Shown: positions 6,831 through 13,153, numbered from the stretch's first letter. The stretch: 13,153 nt of DNA from Phil1 sp964612925 (GCA_964612925.1 CAZTFU010000038.1:1-13153), one strand, 5' to 3'. Numbers and translations are program-made. The notes: generated by a model not told the origin, from the sequence alone.

Positions 6831-8108
6831 TTACAGCCGCCTTACGCCGAGCGAATACACGGCGCGGATATCGCTTGGGTCGGCGGAGTATATAAGCCGC
6901 TCAAATCGTTCTTGTGGGTTAAGCGGTATGGATGGGCCGTGTGAAACATCGCTTAGCACCACGGCTTCAAGTTTTTCGCCCGCTTCAAAGCCGTAACTTA
7001 GGTCAAAGAACCGCCTTGGACGGGAGGAAGACAGGCTGAATGCTTCCGCCACGTCAAGAAAACGTTCCTCCTCGGCACGATCTGCATAATAATACCTAAG
7101 CTTTGATACCCTTATTGCGGCGCATGCAACATGGCGCATGCTCAGGTTATCCCCGCCCGCAATATCCGATCCGAGGGATACGTTCAAGCCCTCATTTATC
7201 ATGCGCCTAACGGGTGCTATGCCCGAGTAAATATTCGTGTTTGAATTGGGACTGTGCGCTACCCAAACTCCTGCGGCCTTCATTGCGGCACGCTCTACAC
7301 TGTCGCTGTGTACGCAGTGCGCCATAACGGTGCCCTCGTTCCAAAGTCCTGCGCGCTCATAGGTTTGATAATAGCGTTCGCAATCGGGGCAAAGGGAATG
7401 CACGGTTTCTATCTCCTCAAAATTCTCGCTTAGGTGCGATTGCGCACGAATGCCGTATTCGCGCCCGAGTTCGCCAAGGCCGCGCATAAGCTCATCGGTA
7501 CAGCTTGGGGTAAAGCGCGGGGTCAGCATGGGATGTATATCGGTAAAGCGGGAAAGGCTTTCTTCTATAAAGCGGCGCTCCTCACTTATTGCACCTTCGG
7601 TCGATTCCATAAGCTCATCAGTGGTGTTTCTGTCCATGCTCACCTTGCCCACATAGCCGAATACACCCGCACGCTCAAGCTCTTCCATAAGGACAAGGCT
7701 TGAATCCGTATGCACGGATGAAAATGCGCACACGCGAGTGGTGCCACGCGCTATAAGCTCCCTTGCAAGGACGGAATACACATCCCGCGCAAAGGCGGTA
7801 TCCTTAAAAAGTGCCTCCGTGCGGAAGGTATAATTGTAAAGCCACTGCATAAGCGGCAGATCCATGCCAAGCCCAAGCATCGGGTATTGCGGAGCATGAA
7901 GGTGCATATCGCAGAAGGATGTGGTTATTATGCTGTTGCCATAATCCTCAATATCAGCATTTTTGTACAATTCGGGCAGAGCGTCGGACGCATATACGCC
8001 GAGTATGGTGCCGCCATCATCAAGGATTATAGTGCCGTTTTCAGTAATATCAAGCTTATCCTGCTCGTTTGCGGTTATTATCGTACCGCGTATTCCTTTA
8101 TACTTCAT
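6831..8108 (-). CDS. guaD: Guanine deaminase
   Basis: This 425-residue amidohydrolase converts guanine to xanthine and ammonia in the cytoplasm. The metal and active-site residues are in place: H69 and H71 in DMHLHAPQYP, H225 and E228 in QSHLSEN, H264 in VMAHC, H285 in AHSPNSN and D315 in SLGSDIAGG. TPRFTPSC and the DMHLHAPQY block are signatures of GuaD and separate it from SsnA. AGGAGGG (8114-8120, 5-nt spacing) fixes the start at 8108; an in-frame ATG at 8138 lies inside the upstream gene. It is the last gene of a three-gene operon and overlaps the MocA-like gene by 11 bp. Its product, xanthine, is a substrate for molybdenum hydroxylases that need the cofactor made by MocA. Confidence 0.93.
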   Translation of the reverse strand: MKYKGIRGTIITANEQDKLDITENGTIILDDGGTILGVYASDALPELYKNADIEDYGNSIITTSFCDMHLHAPQYPMLGLGMDLPLMQWLYNYTFRTEALFKDTAFARDVYSVLARELIARGTTRVCAFSSVHTDSSLVLMEELERAGVFGYVGKVSMDRNTTDELMESTEGAISEERRFIEESLSRFTDIHPMLTPRFTPSCTDELMRGLGELGREYGIRAQSHLSENFEEIETVHSLCPDCERYYQTYERAGLWNEGTVMAHCVHSDSVERAAMKAAGVWVAHSPNSNTNIYSGIAPVRRMINEGLNVSLGSDIAGGDNLSMRHVACAAIRVSKLRYYYADRAEEERFLDVAEAFSLSSSRPRRFFDLSYGFEAGEKLEAVVLSDVSHGPSIPLNPQERFERLIYSADPSDIRAVYSLGVRRL

Positions 8109-8685
8109 TTCGTCCCTCCTGTAATAATGCATAATCAAGTGCGGTGTCTATATCCATAAGTTCCGATTCGTCCTTTATTTGATACAGAAGCACGTCATCT
8201 TCATGCATTGCCATTACCGCGCCGCCGCCGCGTTCACCGTGAAGCGACATAAGCTCATCAAAATATGCGCGCGGGAATATAACGGGGTTGCCGCGCCTGT
8301 TTCCAACGCCCATTGCAACTATACTCGAGCTGTTTTCGGAAAAGAAGCCTATTTGCCCCGCAACGCTTTTTCGCGTGAGCAACGGCTGATCCGCCACCAT
8401 GAACATTATCGCATCCGCATTACTAATCGCTTCCATGCCAAGGCGAATCGTGCGCGGCGGCCCAAGCTCCGGCTTGTCGTTCAAGACGGGAATAAAGCCG
8501 CGCCGCTTTGCCTCATCAAGTATTTCAGCCTTGCCAGAAACCACGGCTATTTGGCTTAAAAGCTCCGTGGGCAATGCATCAAGCGCATAATGAAATATGG
8601 GTCTTGAATTGAACGGCATTGTCAGCTTGTTCCCGCCAAACCGCTTTGAAGCCCCCGCCGCCATGACTATGCAGCCTATTTTCAT
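8098..8685 (-). CDS. mocA: MocA-like molybdenum cofactor cytidylyltransferase (MobA-like NTP transferase)
   Basis: This 195-residue protein has the nucleotide-binding loop MAAGASKRFGGNKL (8-21), the metal-binding VADQPLL (D99) and GNPVIFP (132-138), the pattern of MobA/MocA nucleotidyltransferases. MocA adds CMP to molybdopterin to give the dinucleotide cofactor used by xanthine dehydrogenase-type enzymes. AAG rather than AGG in the loop and a length near 192 favour MocA/YgfJ over MobA. Its ATG overlaps the hydantoinase stop in ATGA, and its own 3' end overlaps guaD by 11 bp, so the three genes are translationally coupled. The ribosome site is weak (TTAGGCAG), in keeping with coupling. Another sugar- or polyol-nucleotide specificity is possible, but the neighbours make MocA most likely. 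Confidence 0.8.
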   Translation of the reverse strand: MKIGCIVMAAGASKRFGGNKLTMPFNSRPIFHYALDALPTELLSQIAVVSGKAEILDEAKRRGFIPVLNDKPELGPPRTIRLGMEAISNADAIMFMVADQPLLTRKSVAGQIGFFSENSSSIVAMGVGNRRGNPVIFPRAYFDELMSLHGERGGGAVMAMHEDDVLLYQIKDESELMDIDTALDYALLQEGRNEV

Positions 8686-10043
8686 CTTATGCTGCCTAAG
8701 CCCTTTCTGCGGATGAATTTGCCGCGGTTGGGTGCGATAAGCTTAAAATCGTTCACCACAAGTTCGCCGTTTATGAACACGTCACGCGCGCCGCCCTTGA
8801 CCTCAAAGCCGTTGAAGGGCGTGTTGTCGCAGTTGTGCTCACCGTCCGTATCGGATATTGTGCGGGTAACGGATCCGTCCCAAATAACCACGTCCGCGGC
8901 GCAATCTTTTGCAATCCTGCCGCGACCCACCAAGCCGAATATATTGGCCGCATTGCCGCTCATAAGGGCGGAGAATCGCTGCATGTTCATCCTGCCTGCC
9001 AGCACGCCGTATGTGTATAAAAGCTCCGCACGCCACCTGACGCCCGCTCCGCCGTTGGGTATCTTTGAAAAGTCGGCGGCGTCAAGCTTCTGTGCCATGG
9101 TGAAGGAGCAATGATCTGTGCCTATCGTATCTATATCGCCCGAGGCGCAGGCCGCAAGCAACGCCTTGTTATCGGCGGTCTTTCTCAGCGGCGGGCTCAT
9201 AACAAACTTGGCCGCGTCCGCATCAAGATAGCGTTCGTCATCAAGCAAAAGGTACTGAGGACACGTTTCAAGATAGACCTTTTGTCCGCGCTTTCTTGCA
9301 CGAAGTGCCTCCTCAAGTCCTTCCTTGGTCGAAAGGTGAACAACGTATGCGGGCGCATCGGCAAGATGTGCAAGGCGCATAAAGCGGGCAACGGCCTCCG
9401 CCTCGATATCGTTGGGGCGTGAAAGCGGGTGCCCCTCAGGGGTGAGTATGCCGCGTTGCTTAACTTCTTCCGTGATACGCAAAAGCGTATCCCAGTTTTC
9501 GCAATGCACGCCGATTATCGCGTTTTGAGCCTTTGCCGCCTTCAGCGCGGCATAAAGGCTGCCGTCATCAACGCGCAGTGCGTCGTAAACCATGTACATT
9601 TTGTATGACGTTACGCCCTCTCGCGTCATGTCGGCCATTTCGGCCTCGGTTTCCTTATCCCAGCGGGCTATTGCCATGTGAAAACCGTAATTGCAGTGGG
9701 CTATGCTTGCCTTTTCGTGCCATACTTCAAGCGCGTGCTTGAGCGTGCCGTCCCTATCCTGCGTTGCAAAGTCAAGCACGGTTGTGGTGCCGCCCATTAT
9801 TGCGGCGCGGGTGCCCGTATCAAAATTATCCGCAGTCACGGCGGAGCCCGTATTTAGGTCAAAATGGGTATGTGTGTCTATAAAACCGGGCATAACGTAG
9901 CAGCCGGAAGCATCTATCACTTCAAGGCCGGTAGCGTCAAGCCCATCGCCAATGTAGGTTATTTTGCCGTTTTTTATTATAAGGTCGGCTTCATAACAGC
10001 CGTTTTTGTCGGCTATGCGTCCGTTTTTTATAAGGTAATCCAT
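8682..10043 (-). CDS. hydA: Dihydropyrimidinase / D-hydantoinase family cyclic amidohydrolase
   Basis: This 453-residue enzyme hydrolyses a cyclic amide such as dihydropyrimidine or hydantoin. The two-metal site is complete: H58 and H60 in DTHTHFD, carboxylated lysine K148 in VTSYKMY, H180 in GVHCEN, H236 in VVHLSTKEG and D310 in TDHCSF. From memory it is close to E. coli HyuA/YgeZ, sharing ETCPQYLLLD, a MSPPLR-type block and an NRGKFIRRK-like C-terminus; ygeZ lies in the E. coli purine/xanthine dehydrogenase region. GGGAGGG (10051-10057) sets the start at 10043, removing 28 unlikely upstream residues. It is the first gene of the operon with mocA and guaD. The true substrate is unknown; the setting suggests a purine breakdown intermediate. 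Confidence 0.9.
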   Translation of the reverse strand: MDYLIKNGRIADKNGCYEADLIIKNGKITYIGDGLDATGLEVIDASGCYVMPGFIDTHTHFDLNTGSAVTADNFDTGTRAAIMGGTTTVLDFATQDRDGTLKHALEVWHEKASIAHCNYGFHMAIARWDKETEAEMADMTREGVTSYKMYMVYDALRVDDGSLYAALKAAKAQNAIIGVHCENWDTLLRITEEVKQRGILTPEGHPLSRPNDIEAEAVARFMRLAHLADAPAYVVHLSTKEGLEEALRARKRGQKVYLETCPQYLLLDDERYLDADAAKFVMSPPLRKTADNKALLAACASGDIDTIGTDHCSFTMAQKLDAADFSKIPNGGAGVRWRAELLYTYGVLAGRMNMQRFSALMSGNAANIFGLVGRGRIAKDCAADVVIWDGSVTRTISDTDGEHNCDNTPFNGFEVKGGARDVFINGELVVNDFKLIAPNRGKFIRRKGLGSIR

Positions 10044-10075
10044 TGCTGCGCCCTCCCGAAAAATATATAATATAA

Positions 10076-10095
10076 TTGTGACAACATATTCACAT
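10076..10095. promoter_or_regulatory. TGTGA-N8-TCACA palindrome, possible operator 1
   Basis: The arms TGTGA (10077-10081) and TCACA (10090-10094), flanked by near-symmetric T/A bases, lie over about +1 to +18 of the predicted hydA transcript. A bound repressor would block the start. It shares its half-site with operator 2, centred 36 bp away. Confidence 0.45.
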
Positions 10096-10100
10096 TTATA

Positions 10101-10129
10101 ATTATAGCCGTTTTTGTGCATTATCACAA
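10101..10129 (-). promoter_or_regulatory. Promoter of the hydA-mocA-guaD operon
   Basis: Read on the minus strand, TTGTGA (10129-10124, 4 of 6) and a perfect TATAAT (10106-10101) are separated by 17 bp. Transcription would start near 10094, leaving a leader of about 50 nt before the hydA start. The -35 lies within one palindrome and the start point within another. Confidence 0.6.
10114..10129. promoter_or_regulatory. TTGTG-N6-CACAA palindrome, possible operator 2
   Basis: Perfect 5-bp arms (10114-10118 and 10125-10129) cover the -35 of the hydA promoter and adjoin the -35 region of the divergent esterase promoter. One protein here could affect both transcription units. The spacing differs from the classical CRP site (TGTGA-N6-TCACA), so the regulator is unknown. 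Confidence 0.45.
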
Positions 10130-10156
10130 TACAAAAAGCGCGAATTGTGGTATACT
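10128..10156 (+). promoter_or_regulatory. Extended -10 promoter for the esterase and serine hydrolase genes
   Basis: TATACT (10151-10156) is preceded by TGG, giving a TGn extended -10. The -35 (AATACA, 10128-10133) is weak, as is common with extended -10 promoters. The predicted start near 10163 leaves a leader of about 40 nt. Confidence 0.5.
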
Positions 10157-10202
10157 CTTATAAGTAAATTGCATTAACATGCGGCAAAGGAAGGATACGA
10201 AC

Positions 10203-10832
10203 ATGAAAAACATACTTTGCTACGGTGATTCCAATACTTGGGGTTTTATCCCGGGCGGCAAGGGGCGCTATCCGCATGATGTACGGTGGACGGGCGTTTT
10301 ACAAAACGCGCTCGGTGACGAATACAGAGTGATTGAGGAAGGGCTTAACGGCCGAACAAGCGTGTTTGACAGCCCGTTTAATCCTATTCTCAACGGTAAG
10401 GATCACTTTATGTGCAGCCTTTCAAGCCATTGGCCGCTTGATGCGGTTGTGATAATGCTCGGCACAAACGACCTTGTGCTGAACCATACCGCGTGGGAGG
10501 CAAGCCGCGGCTGCTTGGCACTTGTCAGAGAGGCGAAGAACGCAGCCACTCTTTTTACAAACAACAAGCCCAAAATATTGCTTATGGCACCCATACTTGT
10601 GGGAGAGCGCATTGCCGAGATCGATATGAGCCCGCTTGGCGAAAGGGGACATGAGCAGTCGCTGCTTTTTGCGCCGCTTTATGAAAAGGCCGCGACGGCT
10701 TACGGCGTGGAGTTTCTCGATGCGGGAAAATACGCCTATCCCGACGATGCGGACTGTGAGCACATGAATGAGCATGGCCACGCGGCACTTGGCGCGGCCG
10801 TTGCCGAAAAAATTAAAGAAATGATTGGTTAA
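10203..10832 (+). CDS. SGNH-hydrolase esterase/acyltransferase, MsAcT/arylesterase-like
   Basis: This 209-residue cytoplasmic protein shows all SGNH blocks: the nucleophile S10 in YGDSNTWGF, the block II glycine in EEGLNGRTS (44-52), N89 in MLGTND, and D184-C-E-H187 as the catalytic DxxH, followed by MNEHGH. The DVRWTGVL stretch and the first two blocks recall, from memory, the Mycobacterium smegmatis arylesterase/acyltransferase MsAcT. It probably hydrolyses or transfers small acyl esters; the natural substrate is unknown. AAGGAAGG (10187-10194) sets the start; an upstream ATG at 10179 lacks a site. It lies 31 nt before the serine hydrolase gene, likely in one operon, and is divergent from the purine operon. 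Confidence 0.9.
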   Translation: MKNILCYGDSNTWGFIPGGKGRYPHDVRWTGVLQNALGDEYRVIEEGLNGRTSVFDSPFNPILNGKDHFMCSLSSHWPLDAVVIMLGTNDLVLNHTAWEASRGCLALVREAKNAATLFTNNKPKILLMAPILVGERIAEIDMSPLGERGHEQSLLFAPLYEKAATAYGVEFLDAGKYAYPDDADCEHMNEHGHAALGAAVAEKIKEMIG

Positions 10833-10863
10833 CACATTTACATTTTCAAGGAGGAAAAACAAA

Positions 10864-12333
10864 ATGAACTATGACCTCAAGGCACTCGATGCCGCGTTGG
10901 ACGCAAGGATAAAGGCCATGAAGCTGCCCGGCGTGGGCTGTGCCATATACGGGCCCGACGGCGTTATATTCGAAAAGGGCTACGGCTTTGGCGACAATGC
11001 AAAACAAAAGCCCATTGACCCGAACACCGTATTCGGCATTGCCAGCATGAGCAAGTCAACATCCACGCTTGCGCTTTGCATACTGGAAGCGGAGGGTAAA
11101 TTCAACTTTGACGATCCCGTTACCAAATACATCCCCTCTTTCAGGGTACCCGGAAACCCGACGGATACCGTTACCGTAAGGCACCTTGCCATGCAGACTG
11201 CGGGCATACCGCCCATGGAGCCGCTTGAATGGTCCATTGCCATGAACAGCAAGGATCGCTTCCCCGATGCAACCGAGGAAACCGTAGGCAAGGATGTATA
11301 TTCCGCACCCGATGAAAGCGACAGCTGGGTTGTGCAGATGCGCCGCACCGCACCCAACCAGATGGACAAGATAGAGCAGGTGATCGACTACATTGCCAAC
11401 TGCAAGTATAAGACCCTTGGCGCACCGGGCGAAATAATGAGCTATTCAAACGAAGGTTATGCCGTTATTTCCTACATAGTTGACGCCGCGGCGGGCATAC
11501 CGCTTGAGCAGTTCCTTAAAGAGCGCGTGTTCGGACCCATGGGCATGACAAGAACGGTGCTTGACCTTGACGGATCCGAAGCGAGGGCCATTGCCTCTGA
11601 CGGCAACATAACAAGCCTGTTTGAAGAAGTGAACGGCGAAAGCGTTGCCGACGATTGTTGGAGCGTACTGCCGCCCTTCCGCGCCTGCGCCTGCGTAAAG
11701 AGCACCGCGCACGATATGGCGCGCTACTACAGCTGCATAGCAAACAACGGCGTGATAGACGGCGTACAGGCCATTCCCGCAAAGGCCGTTGAAATAATGA
11801 TAGGCAACCGCTTTATGGAAGATGAAAAGCCGATATACTGCTACGGCCTTTACAAGCGCACAAAGAATGGTCACGTCATATGCGAACATTCCGGCGGTCT
11901 GCACGGCGTATCCACGCACGGCGGTCTGCTCAAGGGTGAAGGCTACGGCTTCTCCGCGCTGTGCAATCAGGGCGATTGTGACACGTCAGAGCTTTGCTGG
12001 ATGATGTACAACATGATAATGGGCGCACCGCTTGAGGAAAGCCACCGTTGGCTGCATCCCGTGGGATACGACTTCGGCGCACCGGAGGCATTGGTAGGCT
12101 CCTACATTTGCCATGAGGGTATACCCGCAACGCTCAAGGTATACATAAATGATGAGGGCAAGCTTATAGGCGAAACGGCCTACGGCCCCATGGATATGGT
12201 CTACTGCGGCGAGACGTGGTTCCAAGGCATACGCAACGGCGATGTTGCAAACCGTATGCGTTTCTACATCCGCAACAACAAGGCATGGTCTGTAATGGTC
12301 GGCACCCGCGTTTGGGAAAGGATAGAGGACTAA
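10864..12333 (+). CDS. Serine hydrolase of the beta-lactamase/penicillin-binding fold
   Basis: This 489-residue protein has the PF00144-type active site: S61-M-S-K64 (nucleophile and general base), Y194-S-N196 (YxN) and H342-S-G-G in place of KTG. No signal peptide or membrane segment is visible, so it should act in the cytoplasm, unlike true beta-lactamases. The last 90 or so residues (from about 400: VGSYICHEG, LKVYINDEGKLIGE) form a separate beta-rich domain of the kind found after many such hydrolases (DUF3471-like). Likely activities are an esterase, D-aminopeptidase or amidase; the substrate cannot be told. AAGGAGG (10848-10854) fixes the start; an upstream in-frame ATG at 10825 overlaps the esterase stop. 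It is the second gene of the operon and is followed by a strong terminator. Confidence 0.9.
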   Translation: MNYDLKALDAALDARIKAMKLPGVGCAIYGPDGVIFEKGYGFGDNAKQKPIDPNTVFGIASMSKSTSTLALCILEAEGKFNFDDPVTKYIPSFRVPGNPTDTVTVRHLAMQTAGIPPMEPLEWSIAMNSKDRFPDATEETVGKDVYSAPDESDSWVVQMRRTAPNQMDKIEQVIDYIANCKYKTLGAPGEIMSYSNEGYAVISYIVDAAAGIPLEQFLKERVFGPMGMTRTVLDLDGSEARAIASDGNITSLFEEVNGESVADDCWSVLPPFRACACVKSTAHDMARYYSCIANNGVIDGVQAIPAKAVEIMIGNRFMEDEKPIYCYGLYKRTKNGHVICEHSGGLHGVSTHGGLLKGEGYGFSALCNQGDCDTSELCWMMYNMIMGAPLEESHRWLHPVGYDFGAPEALVGSYICHEGIPATLKVYINDEGKLIGETAYGPMDMVYCGETWFQGIRNGDVANRMRFYIRNNKAWSVMVGTRVWERIED

Positions 12334-12385
12334 TCTCGGCCGAGCGCAAACGAGCGAACCAAGCCCGACATACAGCAGAATAAGC

Positions 12386-12425
12386 AATTCCCCCGCGCGA
12401 GCGTATCTCATGCGGGGGAATTTTT
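12386..12425 (+). terminator. Intrinsic terminator after the serine hydrolase gene
   Basis: An 11-bp perfect stem AATTCCCCCGC/GCGGGGGAATT (12386-12396 and 12412-12422) encloses a 15-nt loop and ends in five T residues (12421-12425). It lies about 50 bp after the stop codon. Confidence 0.9.
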
Positions 12426-12479
12426 ATGCGACAATGCTTCCCATGCCGAAGGCGACCGTCCGCCGTAGTATGGTTCCCG

Positions 12480-12510
12480 CCCAAAGTTCCTGCGGCGCAA
12501 GCCGCTGTGC
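12480..12510 (+). repeat. Short interspersed hairpin repeat, copy 1
   Basis: This 31-bp sequence (CCCAAAGTTCCTGCGGCG then AAGCCGCTGTGC) recurs at 12695-12724 with one substitution and one or two differences at the loop. Its GCGGC/GCCGC arms form a small hairpin. The loop is the variable part, as expected for a folded element. Confidence 0.7.
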
Positions 12511-12608
12511 CGCAGAAAATTCGGAATTCGTAATGCTTAATTCGGAATTAAATAAGAGCTTTTGGATTGTGGTGAAGCCCTATGCCATGTCGGTCTGCTT
12601 GCGCCCTC

Positions 12609-12663
12609 GAGCCCTCTCAGTCACGGCTTACGCCGTGCCAGCTCCCCCAAAGGGAGAGCCAAG
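12609..12663. repeat. Composite double-hairpin element of a type common in gut Clostridia
   Basis: Two hairpins stand in tandem: CACGGC-TTAC-GCCGTG (12622-12637) and CTCCC-CCAAA-GGGAG (12642-12656), set in a CCCTCTCAGTCA leader and an AGCCAAG tail. From memory, very similar leader/hairpin/tail sequences are scattered through the genomes of Faecalibacterium and related gut Clostridia. The hairpins suggest a MITE-like or REP-like element. Confidence 0.6.
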
Positions 12664-12694
12664 TTGGAGGCTCGTTCAGTCAGTTTGCCTTCCT

Positions 12695-12724
12695 CCCAAA
12701 GCTCCTGCGGCGGAGCCGCTGTGC
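12695..12724 (+). repeat. Short interspersed hairpin repeat, copy 2
   Basis: This is the second copy of the repeat at 12480-12510, with the arms GCGGC/GCCGC kept and the loop shortened. It lies directly after the composite hairpin element at 12609-12663, which suggests it may form the end of that larger element. Confidence 0.7.
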
Positions 12725-12786
12725 AAGGGATAGAGATTATGCCCTACAGCGGGAAGAAATTGCCGCGATAACTCGATTATGCCTTA

Positions 12787-12835
12787 CCCAACTTACTTCG
12801 TTTGCCCCGCGCATAGCGTGCGAGGGTAGGTTGGG
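12787..12835. repeat. 49-nt nested stem-loop
   Basis: An outer 12-pair helix with three G-T pairs (12787-12798 with 12824-12835, starting CCCAAC/GTTGGG) encloses an inner hairpin CGCGC-ATA-GCGTG (12808-12820). The inner hairpin and the following GTGCGAG align with the conserved hairpin of the 161-bp repeat, so this is probably a more diverged member of that family. Confidence 0.45.
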
Positions 12836-12910
12836 AGGGGTGCAGGGAGTTCGGAGCCGAACGCCTGCAGTGCAGGATACAGTGAGGCGGAGAACACGCA
12901 GGAACAGGGA

Positions 12911-13071
12911 GAATTGCGAATGGCAATGAGCAAGGCGACCATGTTCCAAGCGGAAAGGGAGGGAAACTTCCCTCCCTTAAGCCCGCCTTGCAAGAAGAAC
13001 AAAAGAAACTCAATATGCATAAACTTGTGCACCGCAAGGTGCGAGTAGAAAAGTGGGACGGAGAACAGTTG
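12911..13071 (+). repeat. 161-bp tandem repeat, complete unit 1
   Basis: The unit begins GAATTGCGAATGGCAATGAG and restarts at 13072, a period of 161 bp. It contains a long palindrome AAGGGAGGGA-AACT-TCCCTCCCTT (12955-12978), the TATGCATAA block (13014-13022) and the hairpin GCACC-GCAA-GGTGC (13029-13042). Its second half matches 1-76 of the window. Confidence 0.85.
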
Positions 13072-13153
13072 GAATTGCGAATGGCAATGAGCAAGGCAAC
13101 CATGTTCCAAGCGGAAAGGGAGGGAAACTTCCCTCCATTCAGCCGCCCTGCAA
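13072..13153 (+). repeat. 161-bp tandem repeat, partial unit 2
   Basis: The first 60 or so bases are nearly identical to unit 1. The right arm of the long palindrome is degraded (CCATTC for CCCTTA), and one base is lost just before CCGCCCTGCAA. The unit is cut by the window edge at the same point where the copy at the window start begins. Confidence 0.85.

Larger units (their letters stand above)
12426..12910. other. Repeat-rich intergenic region without a convincing gene
   Basis: Open frames here have no ribosome sites, run through repeats and hairpins, and look like no known protein. Besides the repeats listed separately there are short near-copies of TTCGGAATT (12520-12528 and 12541-12549) and of GATTATGCC (12735-12743 and 12775-12783, 40 bp apart). 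I see no tRNA or rRNA. Confidence 0.65.

Noticed and set aside
6831..8108. SsnA-type aminohydrolase instead of guanine deaminase.
   Set aside because: The DMHLHAPQYP and TPRFTPSC motifs belong to GuaD; the usual SsnA motif after the first metal histidines is absent.
12737..13110. Several minus-strand frames of 70 to 108 codons in the repeat region.
   Set aside because: They repeat the same residues in shifted frames because of the tandem repeat, lack ribosome sites and resemble no protein.
12979..13153. A frame open to the right window edge through the repeat, with a matching open frame in the copy at 2-91.
   Set aside because: There is no start with a ribosome site, the frame is broken between units by a one-base loss, and the differences fit hairpin conservation as well as coding. 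I treat it as repeat DNA.
12911..13153. CRISPR array.
   Set aside because: The 161-bp unit repeats head to tail with no unique spacers, and no cas gene is present.
1..13153. Plasmid or phage genome.
   Set aside because: There is no replication, mobilisation or structural phage gene beyond terminase and portal. Most genes are metabolic and look chromosomal.

Overview
The window looks like chromosomal DNA of an anaerobic, probably gut-associated Clostridia-type Firmicute. The signs are strong AGGAGG-type ribosome binding sites, a short lipoprotein signal ending in LCAC, a Firmicutes-type LexA box, a P22-like portal of the short type seen in Firmicutes phages, and repeat-rich intergenic DNA of a kind I associate with gut Clostridia. 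The assignment is by eye; genus and species cannot be told. The two ends of the window lie in direct copies of one repeat family, so the window may be a whole contig broken at repeats.

Region 1 (1-3771) is a phage-derived packaging cassette on the + strand. A repeat copy (1-76) is followed by a promoter (211-240) whose spacer holds a LexA/SOS-box-like site. Then come a late-regulator-like helix-turn-helix protein, a terminase large subunit with all visible ATPase and nuclease residues, and a portal protein. No capsid, tail, lysis, integrase or repressor gene is present.

Region 2 (3749-5371) holds a lipoprotein gene on the - strand, whose 3' end overlaps the portal gene by 23 bp, and divergent from it a 69-residue ORF that weakly resembles phage small terminase proteins.

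Region 3 (5363-6823) is a monocistronic fold-type-I PLP aminotransferase with its own sigma-A promoter and a cluster of terminator hairpins.

Region 4 (6831-10129, - strand) is a tightly coupled operon: hydantoinase/dihydropyrimidinase, then a MocA-like molybdopterin cytidylyltransferase, then guanine deaminase, with 4-bp and 11-bp overlaps. It looks like part of an anaerobic purine catabolism locus: the deaminase makes xanthine, MocA would mature a molybdenum hydroxylase encoded elsewhere, and the hydantoinase opens a cyclic amide. Its promoter region carries two TGTGA/TCACA-type palindromes placed like repressor operators.

Region 5 (10128-12425, + strand, divergent from region 4) encodes an MsAcT-like SGNH esterase/acyltransferase and a cytoplasmic beta-lactamase-fold serine hydrolase, ending in a strong intrinsic terminator.

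Region 6 (12426-13153) has no convincing gene. It is packed with repeats and hairpins, including a 161-bp tandem repeat related to the window start. Two copies of that repeat share a five-pair hairpin with a GNRA-type loop and a compensatory base-pair change.
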